This document shows positions 55,105-63,748 of a stretch of 64,000 bases of DNA, in pieces. Position numbers and translations under genes: made by a program. Below the pieces are notes generated by a model, which saw nothing but the letters and a program-made list of their open reading frames with translations, was not told the DNA's origin and searched no databases. Source of the DNA: Pararhizobium mangrovi. GTDB taxonomy: Bacteria; Pseudomonadota; Alphaproteobacteria; Rhizobiales; Rhizobiaceae. The DNA lies in NCBI RefSeq assembly GCF_006516965.1, contig NZ_VHLH01000021.1, positions 1 to 64,000 on the forward strand. The letters run 5' to 3'. Every line of letters starts with the position of its first letter. Positions within the stretch are counted from its first letter, which is position 1.

Positions 55105-56710
55105 GGGCGGGACTCATCTGCTTGTTGGGCCGCTTGGCATCGCGCAAGATTTCCGCCGCGGCGTTGCGCCCTGGTGCACCCATGACGCCGCCACCGGGAT
55201 GCGTCGACGATCCGCAGATGTAGAGGCCCCCGATCGGCGAGCGATACTGGGCGTAGCCCGGCACCGGACGGTTGAAGAGCAACTGATCGAAGGTCAGTTC
55301 GCCCTGGAAGATGTTGCCTTCCGTCAGCCCGACCTCGTCCTCCAGTTCGCGTGGCGTGCGCACCTCCATGTGGACGATGCGTTCGCGAAAGCCCGGCGAA
55401 TAGTCGGCGATCTGGGAAATCACCGTGTCGGCGAACGCATCGCGGTCGGCGCTCGTCCAGTCCCGCCCTTCCACCTTGGGCGGGCAATACTGGACGAAAC
55501 AGCTCATGAAGTGCTTGCCGGGCGGCGCCATCGTCGGGTCGAGCGTCGTCGGGATCACCATGTCGAGGATCGGATCGGCCGACCAGCGCCCGGCCTTCCA
55601 GTCGTCGTAGCCGCGCTCCATGCGCTCGATCGAATCCGTGAAGTGCATGTCGCCGCGAACGCAGGGCGAGTTCGGCGGAAGGGCCGGAAATTCCGGCATG
55701 GAATCGAGCGCGATGTTGAGCTTGCCCGACGATCCGCGCATCTTGAACCGCTCGACGTCGCGCACGAACGGATCCGGCAGATCGGAGCGTTCGACGAGCT
55801 TCAGGAAGGTCCGCTTGACGTCGGCGTTCGAAACGACGCGGTCGGCGCGGATCTCCTCGCCGCCTGCGAGAACGACGCCCTTCGCGCCCTGCGTGTCGAC
55901 CAGCACCCTGTCGACTTCGGCTTCGGTGCGAATGGTGCCGCCGGACTCCCGAAAGGACTTCGCGAGCGCCTGCGTGACGGCGCCCATGCCGCCGCGTGCG
56001 AACCCCCACGCACCGACCGAGCCGTCGACTTCGCCCATGTAGTGGTGCAGGAGCACATAGGCCGTGCCCGGCGACATCGGGCCGAGCGCCGTGCCGATGA
56101 TGCCGGAGATCGCAAGATAGGATTTGACGACGTCGGACTCGAAGTATTCGTCGAGGAAGTCGGAGATCGACATCGTCCAGAACCGCATCGTCAGCGCCAT
56201 CTCCTCCGCGCTTAACCCGGCGAACTTGCGGCCGAGATAGAGGAGTTCGGAAACGTCGCGCGGGCGCAGGCGCGCCGGATCGGGCGCGGTGCGCATCAAC
56301 AGCGGCTGGATGAAGCGACACTGTCGCGTAACGTCGCGGGCGTAGCGTTCGTAGGCTTCGGCGTCGCGCTTGGAAAAACGGGCGAACGCACGGCGGTGGG
56401 CATGGTGGTCACGGTGGGCACCGAGATGGTCGCCGTCTTGCGTGAAGACGGCCCCGCCCTCGTAGGGGATGACCTGCAGCCCGTGACGCGGAAGCTCGAG
56501 ATCACGCATGATCTCCGGGCGGAAGAGGCTGCACACATAGGAACAGTTGGAATAGAGGAAGCCGTCCGTCAGTTCGCGGCTGACGGCAGCGCCGCCGATC
56601 CATTCGTTCTTTTCGACGACGAGCACGTCGAGCCCCGCGCGCTGCAGGTAGCACGCATTGACGAGGCCGTTGTGACCCGAGCCGATGACGACGGCATCCC
56701 ACTTCTTCAT
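55091..56710 (-). CDS. PYROXD2-like FAD oxidoreductase (first of pair)
   Basis: A 539-residue paralogue of the next gene. The N-terminal FAD fold DAVVIGSGHNGLVNACYLQRAG and the C-terminal GLYICGSSTHPGGGVMGAPGRNAA are diagnostic. Start ATG 56710 (MKKWDAV) is favoured by AGGA 6 bases upstream; ATG 56716 is possible. It heads the leftward operon FAD-FAD-GcvT-84 aa and is divergent from the methyltransferase gene across the BetI-like dyad at 56852. The two paralogues may form a heteromer, which is speculation. Confidence 0.87.
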   Translation of the reverse strand: MKKWDAVVIGSGHNGLVNACYLQRAGLDVLVVEKNEWIGGAAVSRELTDGFLYSNCSYVCSLFRPEIMRDLELPRHGLQVIPYEGGAVFTQDGDHLGAHRDHHAHRRAFARFSKRDAEAYERYARDVTRQCRFIQPLLMRTAPDPARLRPRDVSELLYLGRKFAGLSAEEMALTMRFWTMSISDFLDEYFESDVVKSYLAISGIIGTALGPMSPGTAYVLLHHYMGEVDGSVGAWGFARGGMGAVTQALAKSFRESGGTIRTEAEVDRVLVDTQGAKGVVLAGGEEIRADRVVSNADVKRTFLKLVERSDLPDPFVRDVERFKMRGSSGKLNIALDSMPEFPALPPNSPCVRGDMHFTDSIERMERGYDDWKAGRWSADPILDMVIPTTLDPTMAPPGKHFMSCFVQYCPPKVEGRDWTSADRDAFADTVISQIADYSPGFRERIVHMEVRTPRELEDEVGLTEGNIFQGELTFDQLLFNRPVPGYAQYRSPIGGLYICGSSTHPGGGVMGAPGRNAAAEILRDAKRPNKQMSPAHEVL

Positions 56711-56851
56711 CCGCATTCCTTCGTTACCGTGCCCTGCCCGTCGGCAATCGCAAGCTTCGCCACCCATCGAATGCCTCGACCGTCGGATAGCGGGAAAGCC
56801 CGACCTGGAACCCTAAGGCTGGCACGACCGGTTCCATTCTGTCCAGCCGTG

Positions 56852-56870
56852 TTGAATGAATGTTCAGCAA
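56852..56870. promoter_or_regulatory. BetI-like dyad between FAD and methyltransferase operons
   Basis: TTGAATGAATGTTCAGCAA has the core TGAATGTTCA and matches the reverse complement of the 46521 site in 17 of 19 bases. It sits in the divergent promoter region and is the only other close copy I found in the window. Confidence 0.7.
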
Positions 56871-56937
56871 GTGACCTTGTAATTCGCGTTTCATGCGGTA
56901 GGCTCGCGCTCATGAAACGAACTCTTCGGTCCTTCGC

Positions 56938-57756
56938 GTGAGCGTGCCTCCCGCACCCGAATACGACGATCTCGCCATTCGTTTTCTGGAAGCGCTCTGG
57001 GGAGAAGGCTACCTTTCGCCCGGCGGCCCTGAAGAGGTCGACCGCATTCTCGAAGGTCGCGCGCTCGAAGGCCGCACGGTCCTCGACATCGGCTGCGGCT
57101 CGGGCGGCATCACCCTCCATATCGCCGAGCGCTACGCGCCAGCGCGGATCGTCGGGTTCGATGTCGAACGACCGCCGATCGAGCGCGCCCGTCGCTACGC
57201 CGAAGAGCGCGGCCTCACCGAAACGGTCGAATTCGTCGAGGCACCGCCCGGTGCGCTTCCCTTCGCCGATGCCACCTTCGACGTCATCTTTTCCAAGGAC
57301 GCGCTCGTCCACGTCGCCGACAAGGAAGCCGTCTTCGCCGACATTTTCCGTATTCTGAAGCCGGGCGGGATCTTCGCCGCGAGCGACTGGCTGACCTCGC
57401 ATGACGGGCCGCCTTCCGACCGGATGAAGGCCTATCTCGAAGCCGAGGGCCTGAGCTTCGGCATGGCTTCGGCCGAGCGCTATCGGCGGGCGATGAAAAG
57501 GGCGGGATTTCGCGACATCGCGACCGTCGATCGCAACGCCTGGTATCGCGAACAGGCGCGTGCAGAACTCGAGCGTCTCAAAGGCCCGCTCTACGACAAG
57601 GCGGCCGCCGCCGTCGGCGAAGCCTATGTCGACAAGAACATCCGCACATGGACGGCGATGCTCGTCGTGCTTGACAGCGCAGAACACAGGCCTACCCACC
57701 TTCATGCGATCAAGCCGGCCGGAACGGATTCCGGGGAGAACCGGCCGGATGCTTGA
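56938..57756 (+). CDS. SAM-dependent methyltransferase
   Basis: A 272-residue class I methyltransferase. The SAM motif [17 protein letters not shown] is at about residues 48-64, with post motifs [13 protein letters not shown] and [14 protein letters not shown]. It resembles small-molecule N-methyltransferases of the phosphoethanolamine/glycine type more than nucleic acid enzymes. The start is GTG 56938; a 9-codon frame MKRTLRSFA (56911-56941) ends overlapping it (GTGA) and could be a coupling leader. First gene of an operon with the TetR regulator, binding protein and amine oxidase. Confidence 0.82.
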   Translation: MSVPPAPEYDDLAIRFLEALWGEGYLSPGGPEEVDRILEGRALEGRTVLDIGCGSGGITLHIAERYAPARIVGFDVERPPIERARRYAEERGLTETVEFVEAPPGALPFADATFDVIFSKDALVHVADKEAVFADIFRILKPGGIFAASDWLTSHDGPPSDRMKAYLEAEGLSFGMASAERYRRAMKRAGFRDIATVDRNAWYREQARAELERLKGPLYDKAAAAVGEAYVDKNIRTWTAMLVVLDSAEHRPTHLHAIKPAGTDSGENRPDA

Positions 57757-58474
57757 AACGGGGGAAGGCATGAAATCGGATCCGGCAGCAGCGCTGGCGC
57801 AGCCAGACAGGAAGGGCCGCAAGGCCTCGAAGGAGGTTCGCCGGCAGCAGCTCATCGACGCGACGATCGATTCGCTGGCGCGGCGCGGCTATTCCGAAAC
57901 CACGATGGCGAACGTCGCCGACGGGGCCGGCCTTTCGCGCGGCATCGTCAACTTCCACTTCGAAAGCAAGGACAAGCTGCTCGTCGCGACGCTGCAGCAC
58001 ATGGCCGAGGAATACGCCGCGCACTGGCGTTCGGCACTCGCGCGCGCGGGCGACGATGCGGCCGAGCAGCTCTTCGCGCTCGTCTCCGCCGATTTCGACC
58101 GCGCGATCTGCAACCGGCGCAAGCTCGCCGCCTGGTGCGCCTTCTGGGGCGAGGCGAAGTCACGCCCGACATACCAGGCGCTGTGCGGCCAGCGCGACGA
58201 GGCTTACCAGAACCGCGTGGCCAAGCTCTGCACGGCACTGATCGAAGAAGGCGGCTATCGGCGCGATCCGGGCATGACGGCACTCGGCCTCGACGCCCTT
58301 CTCGAAGGGCTCTGGCTGCGGTTGATGCTCGCCAATGGCGAGCTGAAGCGGGAAACCGCACGCGATGCGGCGATCGCCTTCCTCAGGACGACATTCCCGG
58401 ATCATTTTTCGAACATCGACGGATCGCCGGTCCGTCGCGCTATCAACAACGAAAAAAAGGGAGCAGCACGATGA
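57749..58474 (+). CDS. TetR-family regulator, BetI-like
   Basis: A 241-residue repressor. The N-terminal helix-turn-helix is at about residues 28-75 ([40 protein letters not shown]), which strongly resembles BetI, and the C-terminal part has [16 protein letters not shown], also typical of BetI. BetI responds to choline. ATG 57749 overlaps the methyltransferase end by 8 bases; ATG 57770 (MKSDPA) is possible. It probably controls the two dyads at 46521 and 56852; no betA or betB is present. Confidence 0.87.
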   Translation: MLETGEGMKSDPAAALAQPDRKGRKASKEVRRQQLIDATIDSLARRGYSETTMANVADGAGLSRGIVNFHFESKDKLLVATLQHMAEEYAAHWRSALARAGDDAAEQLFALVSADFDRAICNRRKLAAWCAFWGEAKSRPTYQALCGQRDEAYQNRVAKLCTALIEEGGYRRDPGMTALGLDALLEGLWLRLMLANGELKRETARDAAIAFLRTTFPDHFSNIDGSPVRRAINNEKKGAAR

Positions 58475-59559
58475 GCATTTCGAGAACCTGGAAGGGCCTG
58501 GTCGCGACGGTCGCGGTCGGAGCCGTAGTGTCCATGTCGGCGGCGGCCTCCGCGAGGGCCGACGATTCCGACCTCACGGTCTTCGACTGGGCGGGCTACG
58601 AGGCACCGGAATTCCATCCGGCCTATGTCGAGAAATACGGCCATTCCCCGACCTTCGCCTTCTTCGCGGACGAGGACGAGGCCTTCGCCAAGCTGATGTC
58701 CGGCTTCAAGGCCGATATCGCCCACCCGTGCTCACAGAGCGTCGCCAAGTGGCGTGACGCGGGGCTTCTCCAGCCGATCGATCCGAAGCGGGTGAAGGGC
58801 TACGACGACATCATGCCCGGCTTCAAGGACATGAAGAACCTGATGACGGGTCCCGAGGGCAAGACCTGGTTCATCCCCTTCGACTGGGGCAATACCGCGC
58901 TCACCTATCGCACCGACAAGGTCGATGCCGCCGACGTCCAGTCGCTTCAGGCCTTCGCCGATCCGAAGTTCAAGGGGCGCGTGTCGATCGGCGACAACGT
59001 CGACGACGCCTATGCGCTCGCGAGCCTCGCCATCGGCCTGAAGGACTGGACCGGCATGACGGACGAGCAGTTCCAGAAGGCCTCGGACTTCCTGCGCAAG
59101 GTGCACAAGAACGTCCGCCTCTACTGGACCGACGGGACGGAACTCGCCCAGGCCATGGCCGGTGGCGAGGTCGATCTCGCATGGGCGTGGAACGAGACGG
59201 CGACCACGCTCAAGGCCGAAGACGTTCCGGTGACGATGAAGAAGGACACCAAGGAAGGCCTTTCGACCTGGGTCTGCGGCTATGTCCGGCTGAAGGACGC
59301 ACCGGGAAGCGAGCAGAAGGCCTACGACTACCTGAGCGCGGTCAACGATCCGAAGGTTTCCAAGTACCTCGTCACCGATTGGGGCTACGGCCACGGCAAC
59401 GCCGCCGGCATGAAGGCCATTTCCCAGAAGGAGCTCGAGGCAAGCGGGTATGGCGACATCGACAAGTTCGTTGGCAATACGCTGTTCCAGTCGCCGGTTT
59501 CGCCGGAACTGAAGCAGAAGATGATCGCCGAGTTCGAGAAGATCAAAGCCGGCTATTGA
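58471..59559 (+). CDS. PotD-type substrate-binding protein (second transporter)
   Basis: A 362-residue periplasmic binding protein, more divergent from PotD than the one at 49689. The signal peptide ends at about residue 34 (SARAD); DLTVFDWAGYEAPEFHPAYVEKYG opens the mature part and FIPFDWGNTALTYR follows. It starts at ATG 58471, overlapping the TetR stop by 4 bases, with GGGAG upstream. Its permeases and ATPase are probably the convergent set at 60914-63748. Confidence 0.9.
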   Translation: MSISRTWKGLVATVAVGAVVSMSAAASARADDSDLTVFDWAGYEAPEFHPAYVEKYGHSPTFAFFADEDEAFAKLMSGFKADIAHPCSQSVAKWRDAGLLQPIDPKRVKGYDDIMPGFKDMKNLMTGPEGKTWFIPFDWGNTALTYRTDKVDAADVQSLQAFADPKFKGRVSIGDNVDDAYALASLAIGLKDWTGMTDEQFQKASDFLRKVHKNVRLYWTDGTELAQAMAGGEVDLAWAWNETATTLKAEDVPVTMKKDTKEGLSTWVCGYVRLKDAPGSEQKAYDYLSAVNDPKVSKYLVTDWGYGHGNAAGMKAISQKELEASGYGDIDKFVGNTLFQSPVSPELKQKMIAEFEKIKAGY

Positions 59560-59627
59560 GCCGGCTCCCGTATCGCGGCGCCGACCAAGTGGCCGGCGCA
59601 CACTTCTTTCCGCGGGAGCGGACATCC

Positions 59628-60950
59628 ATGAACGAGAGCGTCGATGTCGTCGTCGTAGGCGCCGGCTTTACCGGGCTCGCCGCAGCATCGCGCCTTCGCG
59701 AGCTGGGCCTTTCCTGCCTCGTCCTCGAAGCGCGGGACCGCGTCGGCGGCCGCGTCGAGGCGTCACCGAACGGGCTCGGCGAAACGGTCGACACCGGTGG
59801 CCAGTTCCTGTGCGAGGACATGGCGAACGTGACGGCGCTCGCGAAACGCTTCGGCAAGACCCTCGTCGAAACGCCGACTGCCGGCCGCGTCCTCGTGCGC
59901 CCGCCGATGGACGGTGAAGCGACCGATCGCCTGCTCGCCGACGCACATGCCATGCGCGACCGCTTGAATACGTACGAGCCGGACGACGCGGCCATCGCCG
60001 GGATTACGGTCGCCGCATGGACCCACCGCCAGCCCGAAAGCCCGGATGCGCGTCGGGCCTTCAGGGCCATGATCGAAGGGCTCTGGTGCATCGAAGCCGA
60101 CCGGCTGCCGCTTTGGTATCTCGCAAGCAACGACCGCCGCATCACCAACGAGACATCGGAACTGCAATATTTCGTCGCCGGGACGATGCACGCGCTGGCC
60201 CGCGATCTCGCGAGCGAACTCGAAGCTTCGCTTCGCCTTCGATCGCCGGTGACGCGCGTTGCACGGTCATCGGACGGCGTCGACATCACAGCGATGGCGG
60301 AGAATAAGGAGCAACGCTTCCACGCACGCGCCGCACTCCTCGCCCTGCCACCGGCGACCGCCGCCGGGATCGACTTCGCCCCCGCCCTGCCCGAGCGTCT
60401 GATCCGCGCTCTTGCGGCCTGGCGGAGCGGCAAGGTGATCAAGATCCTGCTGCGCTACGAAAGCGCCTTCTGGCGCGCCGACGGCCATTCCGGCACGGTG
60501 ATGTGGCGCGAACCGTCGAGCCTCTACGTCTTCGAAACGAGCCCGTCGGCCGATCGGGCGATGCTGACAGTCTTTGCGGGCGGGCCGTTGGCGAAGGCTT
60601 GGCACGGGCTCGACGAACCGGCGCTTCGAAACGCACTGCTCGAACACCTCGCCGAGGCGCTTGGCGAGGCCGCGCGCAAGCCGCTCGACATGAAGATCCG
60701 CGACTGGACGGATGACGCGTTCAGCGGCGGGGCCTATTCCGACGTCGTCGTCGACATGGACGCGACGGATGCCGAGGAGACCCTGCGCGCAGGATTGCCG
60801 CCGCTGCACTTCGCGTCGTCGGAACTGTCGCCGTCCTATCCCGGATACATCGAGGGCGCGCTCGTCGCCGGGCGGAACGTGGCCGACGCGATCGCCGACA
60901 CACTGGACGCCGCTCAATCGCCCATCGCCACCAGCGCTTCCGGGTCGTAG
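59628..60950 (+). CDS. Flavin amine oxidase (MAO-like)
   Basis: A 440-residue FAD enzyme of the monoamine/polyamine oxidase family. VDVVVVGAGFTGLAAASRLRELG and LEARDRVGGRVEA form the FAD site, and the C-terminal YPGYIEGALVAGRNVADAI closes it. It should oxidise a primary or secondary amine to an imine or aldehyde. GGGAGCGG precedes ATG 59628. Its 3' end overlaps the convergent ATPase gene by 37 bases. It follows the binding protein in the TetR operon. Confidence 0.88.
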   Translation: MNESVDVVVVGAGFTGLAAASRLRELGLSCLVLEARDRVGGRVEASPNGLGETVDTGGQFLCEDMANVTALAKRFGKTLVETPTAGRVLVRPPMDGEATDRLLADAHAMRDRLNTYEPDDAAIAGITVAAWTHRQPESPDARRAFRAMIEGLWCIEADRLPLWYLASNDRRITNETSELQYFVAGTMHALARDLASELEASLRLRSPVTRVARSSDGVDITAMAENKEQRFHARAALLALPPATAAGIDFAPALPERLIRALAAWRSGKVIKILLRYESAFWRADGHSGTVMWREPSSLYVFETSPSADRAMLTVFAGGPLAKAWHGLDEPALRNALLEHLAEALGEAARKPLDMKIRDWTDDAFSGGAYSDVVVDMDATDAEETLRAGLPPLHFASSELSPSYPGYIEGALVAGRNVADAIADTLDAAQSPIATSASGS

Positions 60951-62020
60951 GCCAACCGGATCGGCGAACCGACAGGAATGTCGTCGGCTCCGAAATCGTT
61001 CGTCTCGATGACGGAGAGCGGCTGCTGAAGCCCCGGGATCTCGACGATCAGATGGGTGATCTCGCCGAAATAATGCCGGTCGACGACGGTGCCGGCGATC
61101 TCGTGTTCGCTCGTATCGTCGTCCCACAGGACGCGCAGGCGCTCGGGCCGGATGCCGAGCGTGGCCGACCGCCCCTTGACGACGAAGCCCGGCGGGCGCT
61201 CGGTCGTCACCCTTCCGAAACCGACCGTTTCGAGGCAGACCTCGGACCCGTCCTCGCCGACGATATCGGCGGCGATGAAGTTCATGCCGCCGAGGAAATC
61301 GGCGACCTGCCGGCTGACGGGCCGCTGGTAGATGTCCTTCGGCGCCGCGATCTGCGCGATCCTGCCATCGAACATCACGGCGATCCGGTCCGACATGGCG
61401 AGCGCCTCGTACTGGTCGTGCGTGACGAGGATGAAGGTGATGCCGACGGCCTTCTGCAGGTGGCGCAGTTCCACCTGCATCTGCTCGCGCAGCTTCTTGT
61501 CGAGCGCAGAGAGAGGTTCGTCCAAGAGAAGCACCTTCGGCCGCATGACGAGGGCGCGCGCGAGCGCCACGCGCTGGCGCTGCCCGCCGGAAAGTTCGTT
61601 GGCGCGCCGCTTGCCGAGATGGCCGAGTTGCACCTGGCCGAGCGCCTCCTCGACCCTTCGCTTTTCCTCGCCCCCGCCGAGCCGCAGACGCTTCAGCCCG
61701 TATGCGACGTTCTCCGCGACGTTCATGTGCGGGAAGATCGCGTAGCTCTGGAAGACCATGTTCGTCGGCCGCCGGTTCGCCGGAATGTCGGCCATCGCCT
61801 GTCCGCCGATCGCGATCGTTCCCTCCGTCGGCTGGTCGAAGCCGGCGAGCAGGCGCAAGAGCGTCGTCTTGCCGCAGCCCGACGGCCCGAGCAGCGAGAA
61901 GAATTCCCCTTCCCGGATCTTCGCCGAGACGGTGTCGAGCGCCGTGATCGGCCCGAAGCGCCGGGTGACGTTGGCGATGTCGATCATCGTTTCGCCGGAC
62001 GATCGTGGCGTTTCAGGCAA
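60914..62020 (-). CDS. Polyamine-type ABC transporter ATP-binding protein (second transporter)
   Basis: A 368-residue PotA-type ATPase. Walker A GPSGCGKTT, signature [16 protein letters not shown], Walker B VLLLDEPLSALDKKL and TOBE region LGIRPERLRVL are present. The start may be TTG 62020, which has GGAGG 5 bases upstream and overlaps the permease stop by 8 bases; ATG 61987 (MIDIANVTRRFG) is the conventional alternative. It is third in the leftward operon of permease, permease, ATPase. Confidence 0.9.
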   Translation of the reverse strand: MPETPRSSGETMIDIANVTRRFGPITALDTVSAKIREGEFFSLLGPSGCGKTTLLRLLAGFDQPTEGTIAIGGQAMADIPANRRPTNMVFQSYAIFPHMNVAENVAYGLKRLRLGGGEEKRRVEEALGQVQLGHLGKRRANELSGGQRQRVALARALVMRPKVLLLDEPLSALDKKLREQMQVELRHLQKAVGITFILVTHDQYEALAMSDRIAVMFDGRIAQIAAPKDIYQRPVSRQVADFLGGMNFIAADIVGEDGSEVCLETVGFGRVTTERPPGFVVKGRSATLGIRPERLRVLWDDDTSEHEIAGTVVDRHYFGEITHLIVEIPGLQQPLSVIETNDFGADDIPVGSPIRLAYDPEALVAMGD

Positions 62021-62834
62021 TCAGGCCTCCATCGGCATCGGTTCGGCGGGCAGCGCGGCGCCGCAGGATTTCGGCCACGGTCAACAGCACGAGCGAGGCG
62101 GCCAGCATCAGCGTGCCGAGCGCGAGGATCGCCGGCAGGCGCGAAGCGAAGCGCAACTGGCCCCAGATGTAGATCGGCAGCGTCGGATCCGACCCACTGA
62201 GGAAGAAGGCGACCATGAACTCGTCGAGCGAGATGGTGAAGGAAACGAGCAGGCTCGAGATGATCGCCGGCGCCATCATCGGCAGCGTCACGCGGCGCAG
62301 CGTGCCGAAGGCGGTCTCGCCGAGATCGAGCGAGGCCTCCTCGTAGGCGTTGTCAAACCCCTCGAAGCCGGAGATCAGAACGGTCATCGCGTAGGGCAGG
62401 CAGATGAGGACGTGGCCGAGGACGACCGTGACGAGCGAAAGCCCGAGACCCAGTTGCAGCATGACCAGGAGCAGCGAGACGGCGATGATGATTTCCGGCA
62501 GCACCAGCGGCGCCATGATGAGCGCGCTCATCGGCCTTTGCCCGGTAAAGCGGTAGCGCGTGATCGCGCGCGCCGCGCATATGCCGAGAACGGTCGCGAG
62601 TACGGCGGACGCGCAGCCGACGACGAGGCTGTTCCACGCCGCGCTCAGCATGACGTCGTTGCCGGCGAGGCTGTCGTACCACTTCGTCGTCAGCCCCTTG
62701 AGGGGAAAGACCGGCACGGCGGAATCGTTGACCGAGAAGATCGGCAGCAGGAGCACCGGCAGGTAGAGGAACCCGACATAGACGACGGCGTAGACGCCGA
62801 GCCAGCCTGCCATCGCCGTGCGCAGCATCCTCAT
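62013..62834 (-). CDS. Polyamine-type ABC transporter permease II (second transporter)
   Basis: A 273-residue PotC-type permease: GFLYLPVLLLPIFSVNDSAVPVFPL start, LILPE-like pattern APLVLPEIIIAVSLLL, EAA loop EEASLDLGETAFGTLRRVTLPMMAPA and FTISLDEFMVAFFLSG. ATG 62834 overlaps the upstream permease stop by 4 bases (ATGA). Confidence 0.92.
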   Translation of the reverse strand: MRMLRTAMAGWLGVYAVVYVGFLYLPVLLLPIFSVNDSAVPVFPLKGLTTKWYDSLAGNDVMLSAAWNSLVVGCASAVLATVLGICAARAITRYRFTGQRPMSALIMAPLVLPEIIIAVSLLLVMLQLGLGLSLVTVVLGHVLICLPYAMTVLISGFEGFDNAYEEASLDLGETAFGTLRRVTLPMMAPAIISSLLVSFTISLDEFMVAFFLSGSDPTLPIYIWGQLRFASRLPAILALGTLMLAASLVLLTVAEILRRRAARRTDADGGLIA

Positions 62835-63748
62835 CGCACCAACCGCACCAGACCGCGCAGAAGAAGGACACAGGCGCCGGCCATCAGCGACACGACGATC
62901 ATCGTCGTCACCGAAAGGGCGGCCCCGAGCGGCCAGTTCTGCGCGCGCCCGAACTGCGCCTCGATCGCGTTGGCGATCATCACGCCCTCGGTTCCGCCGA
63001 CGAGCTTGGGCGTGACGTAGTCGCCGACCGTCGGGATCATGACGATCAGGATGGCGCCGATGACGCCGGGCATGGAAAGCGGCAGCGTGATGCGCAGGAA
63101 CCGGCGCACGGCACCGTCTCCGAGATCCGTCGCGGCCTCGATCAGCGTGCGGTCCACCTTCTCCAGCGACACGAAGATCGGCAGCACCGCGAAGACCGCC
63201 CATGCGTGGATCAGCGTGATGATGACCGCATTGGTGCTGTAGAGCAGTTCGGAAACCGGCTGGCTCGTGATGCCGAGCCCCATCAGGGCCTCGTTGAGCA
63301 CGCCATTGTAGCCGAGGATCACCTTCCAGGCCATGACGCGCAACAGATAGCCCGTCCAGAACGGGATCGTGATGAGGAAGAGCCAGAGCGACTTCCGCTG
63401 CGCGCCGTAGAACGAGATGTAGTAGGCGATCGGATAGGCGAAGAGCGCCGTGGCGACGCTGACCGTCAGGGAGATGTAGAGCGAGCGCACGAGCAGGTCG
63501 CGATAGATCGGCTCGGTGAGCGCCGTCTTGTAGTTTTCGAGCGTGAACGTTCGATCGATGGTCAGATAGGTCTGCGTCCAGAAGCTGTGGACGACGACGA
63601 CGACGATCGGGGCGAGCAGGAAGATCAGCGTGTAGACGAATGTCGGGCTGATGAGCGCCAGACCCTTCGCCCTGTCCGAACGGAGGAGCGCGTGCCGGCC
63701 GCCCGATGGCGTCTCCGCCGCGACGGATGCCTCGCTCGCTGCCGTCAC
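62831..63748 (-). CDS. Polyamine-type ABC transporter permease I (second transporter)
   Basis: A 305-residue PotB-type permease: first helix LALISPTFVYTLIFLLAPIVVVVV, ITIPFWTGYLLRVMAWK, and EAA loop EAATDLGDGAVRRFLRITLPLSMPG. The start is uncertain. The open frame extends to 63952, but the extra residues are an Arg-rich lead unlike any permease; I use GTG 63748, which has GGGA upstream and gives the normal family length. It is the first gene of the leftward operon; 252 bases to the right show no gene. Confidence 0.85.
   Translation of the reverse strand: MTAASEASVAAETPSGGRHALLRSDRAKGLALISPTFVYTLIFLLAPIVVVVVHSFWTQTYLTIDRTFTLENYKTALTEPIYRDLLVRSLYISLTVSVATALFAYPIAYYISFYGAQRKSLWLFLITIPFWTGYLLRVMAWKVILGYNGVLNEALMGLGITSQPVSELLYSTNAVIITLIHAWAVFAVLPIFVSLEKVDRTLIEAATDLGDGAVRRFLRITLPLSMPGVIGAILIVMIPTVGDYVTPKLVGGTEGVMIANAIEAQFGRAQNWPLGAALSVTTMIVVSLMAGACVLLLRGLVRLVR

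Noticed and set aside
57749-58474. Calling the TetR regulator betI outright
   Set aside because: It is BetI-like, but betA, betB and betC are absent and the sites differ from the classical dyad outside the core, so the effector is uncertain.
63540-63556. TGAACGTTCG, a near match to the BetI-type core
   Set aside because: It lies inside the permease coding sequence, lacks the flanks shared by the two intergenic sites and is likely chance.
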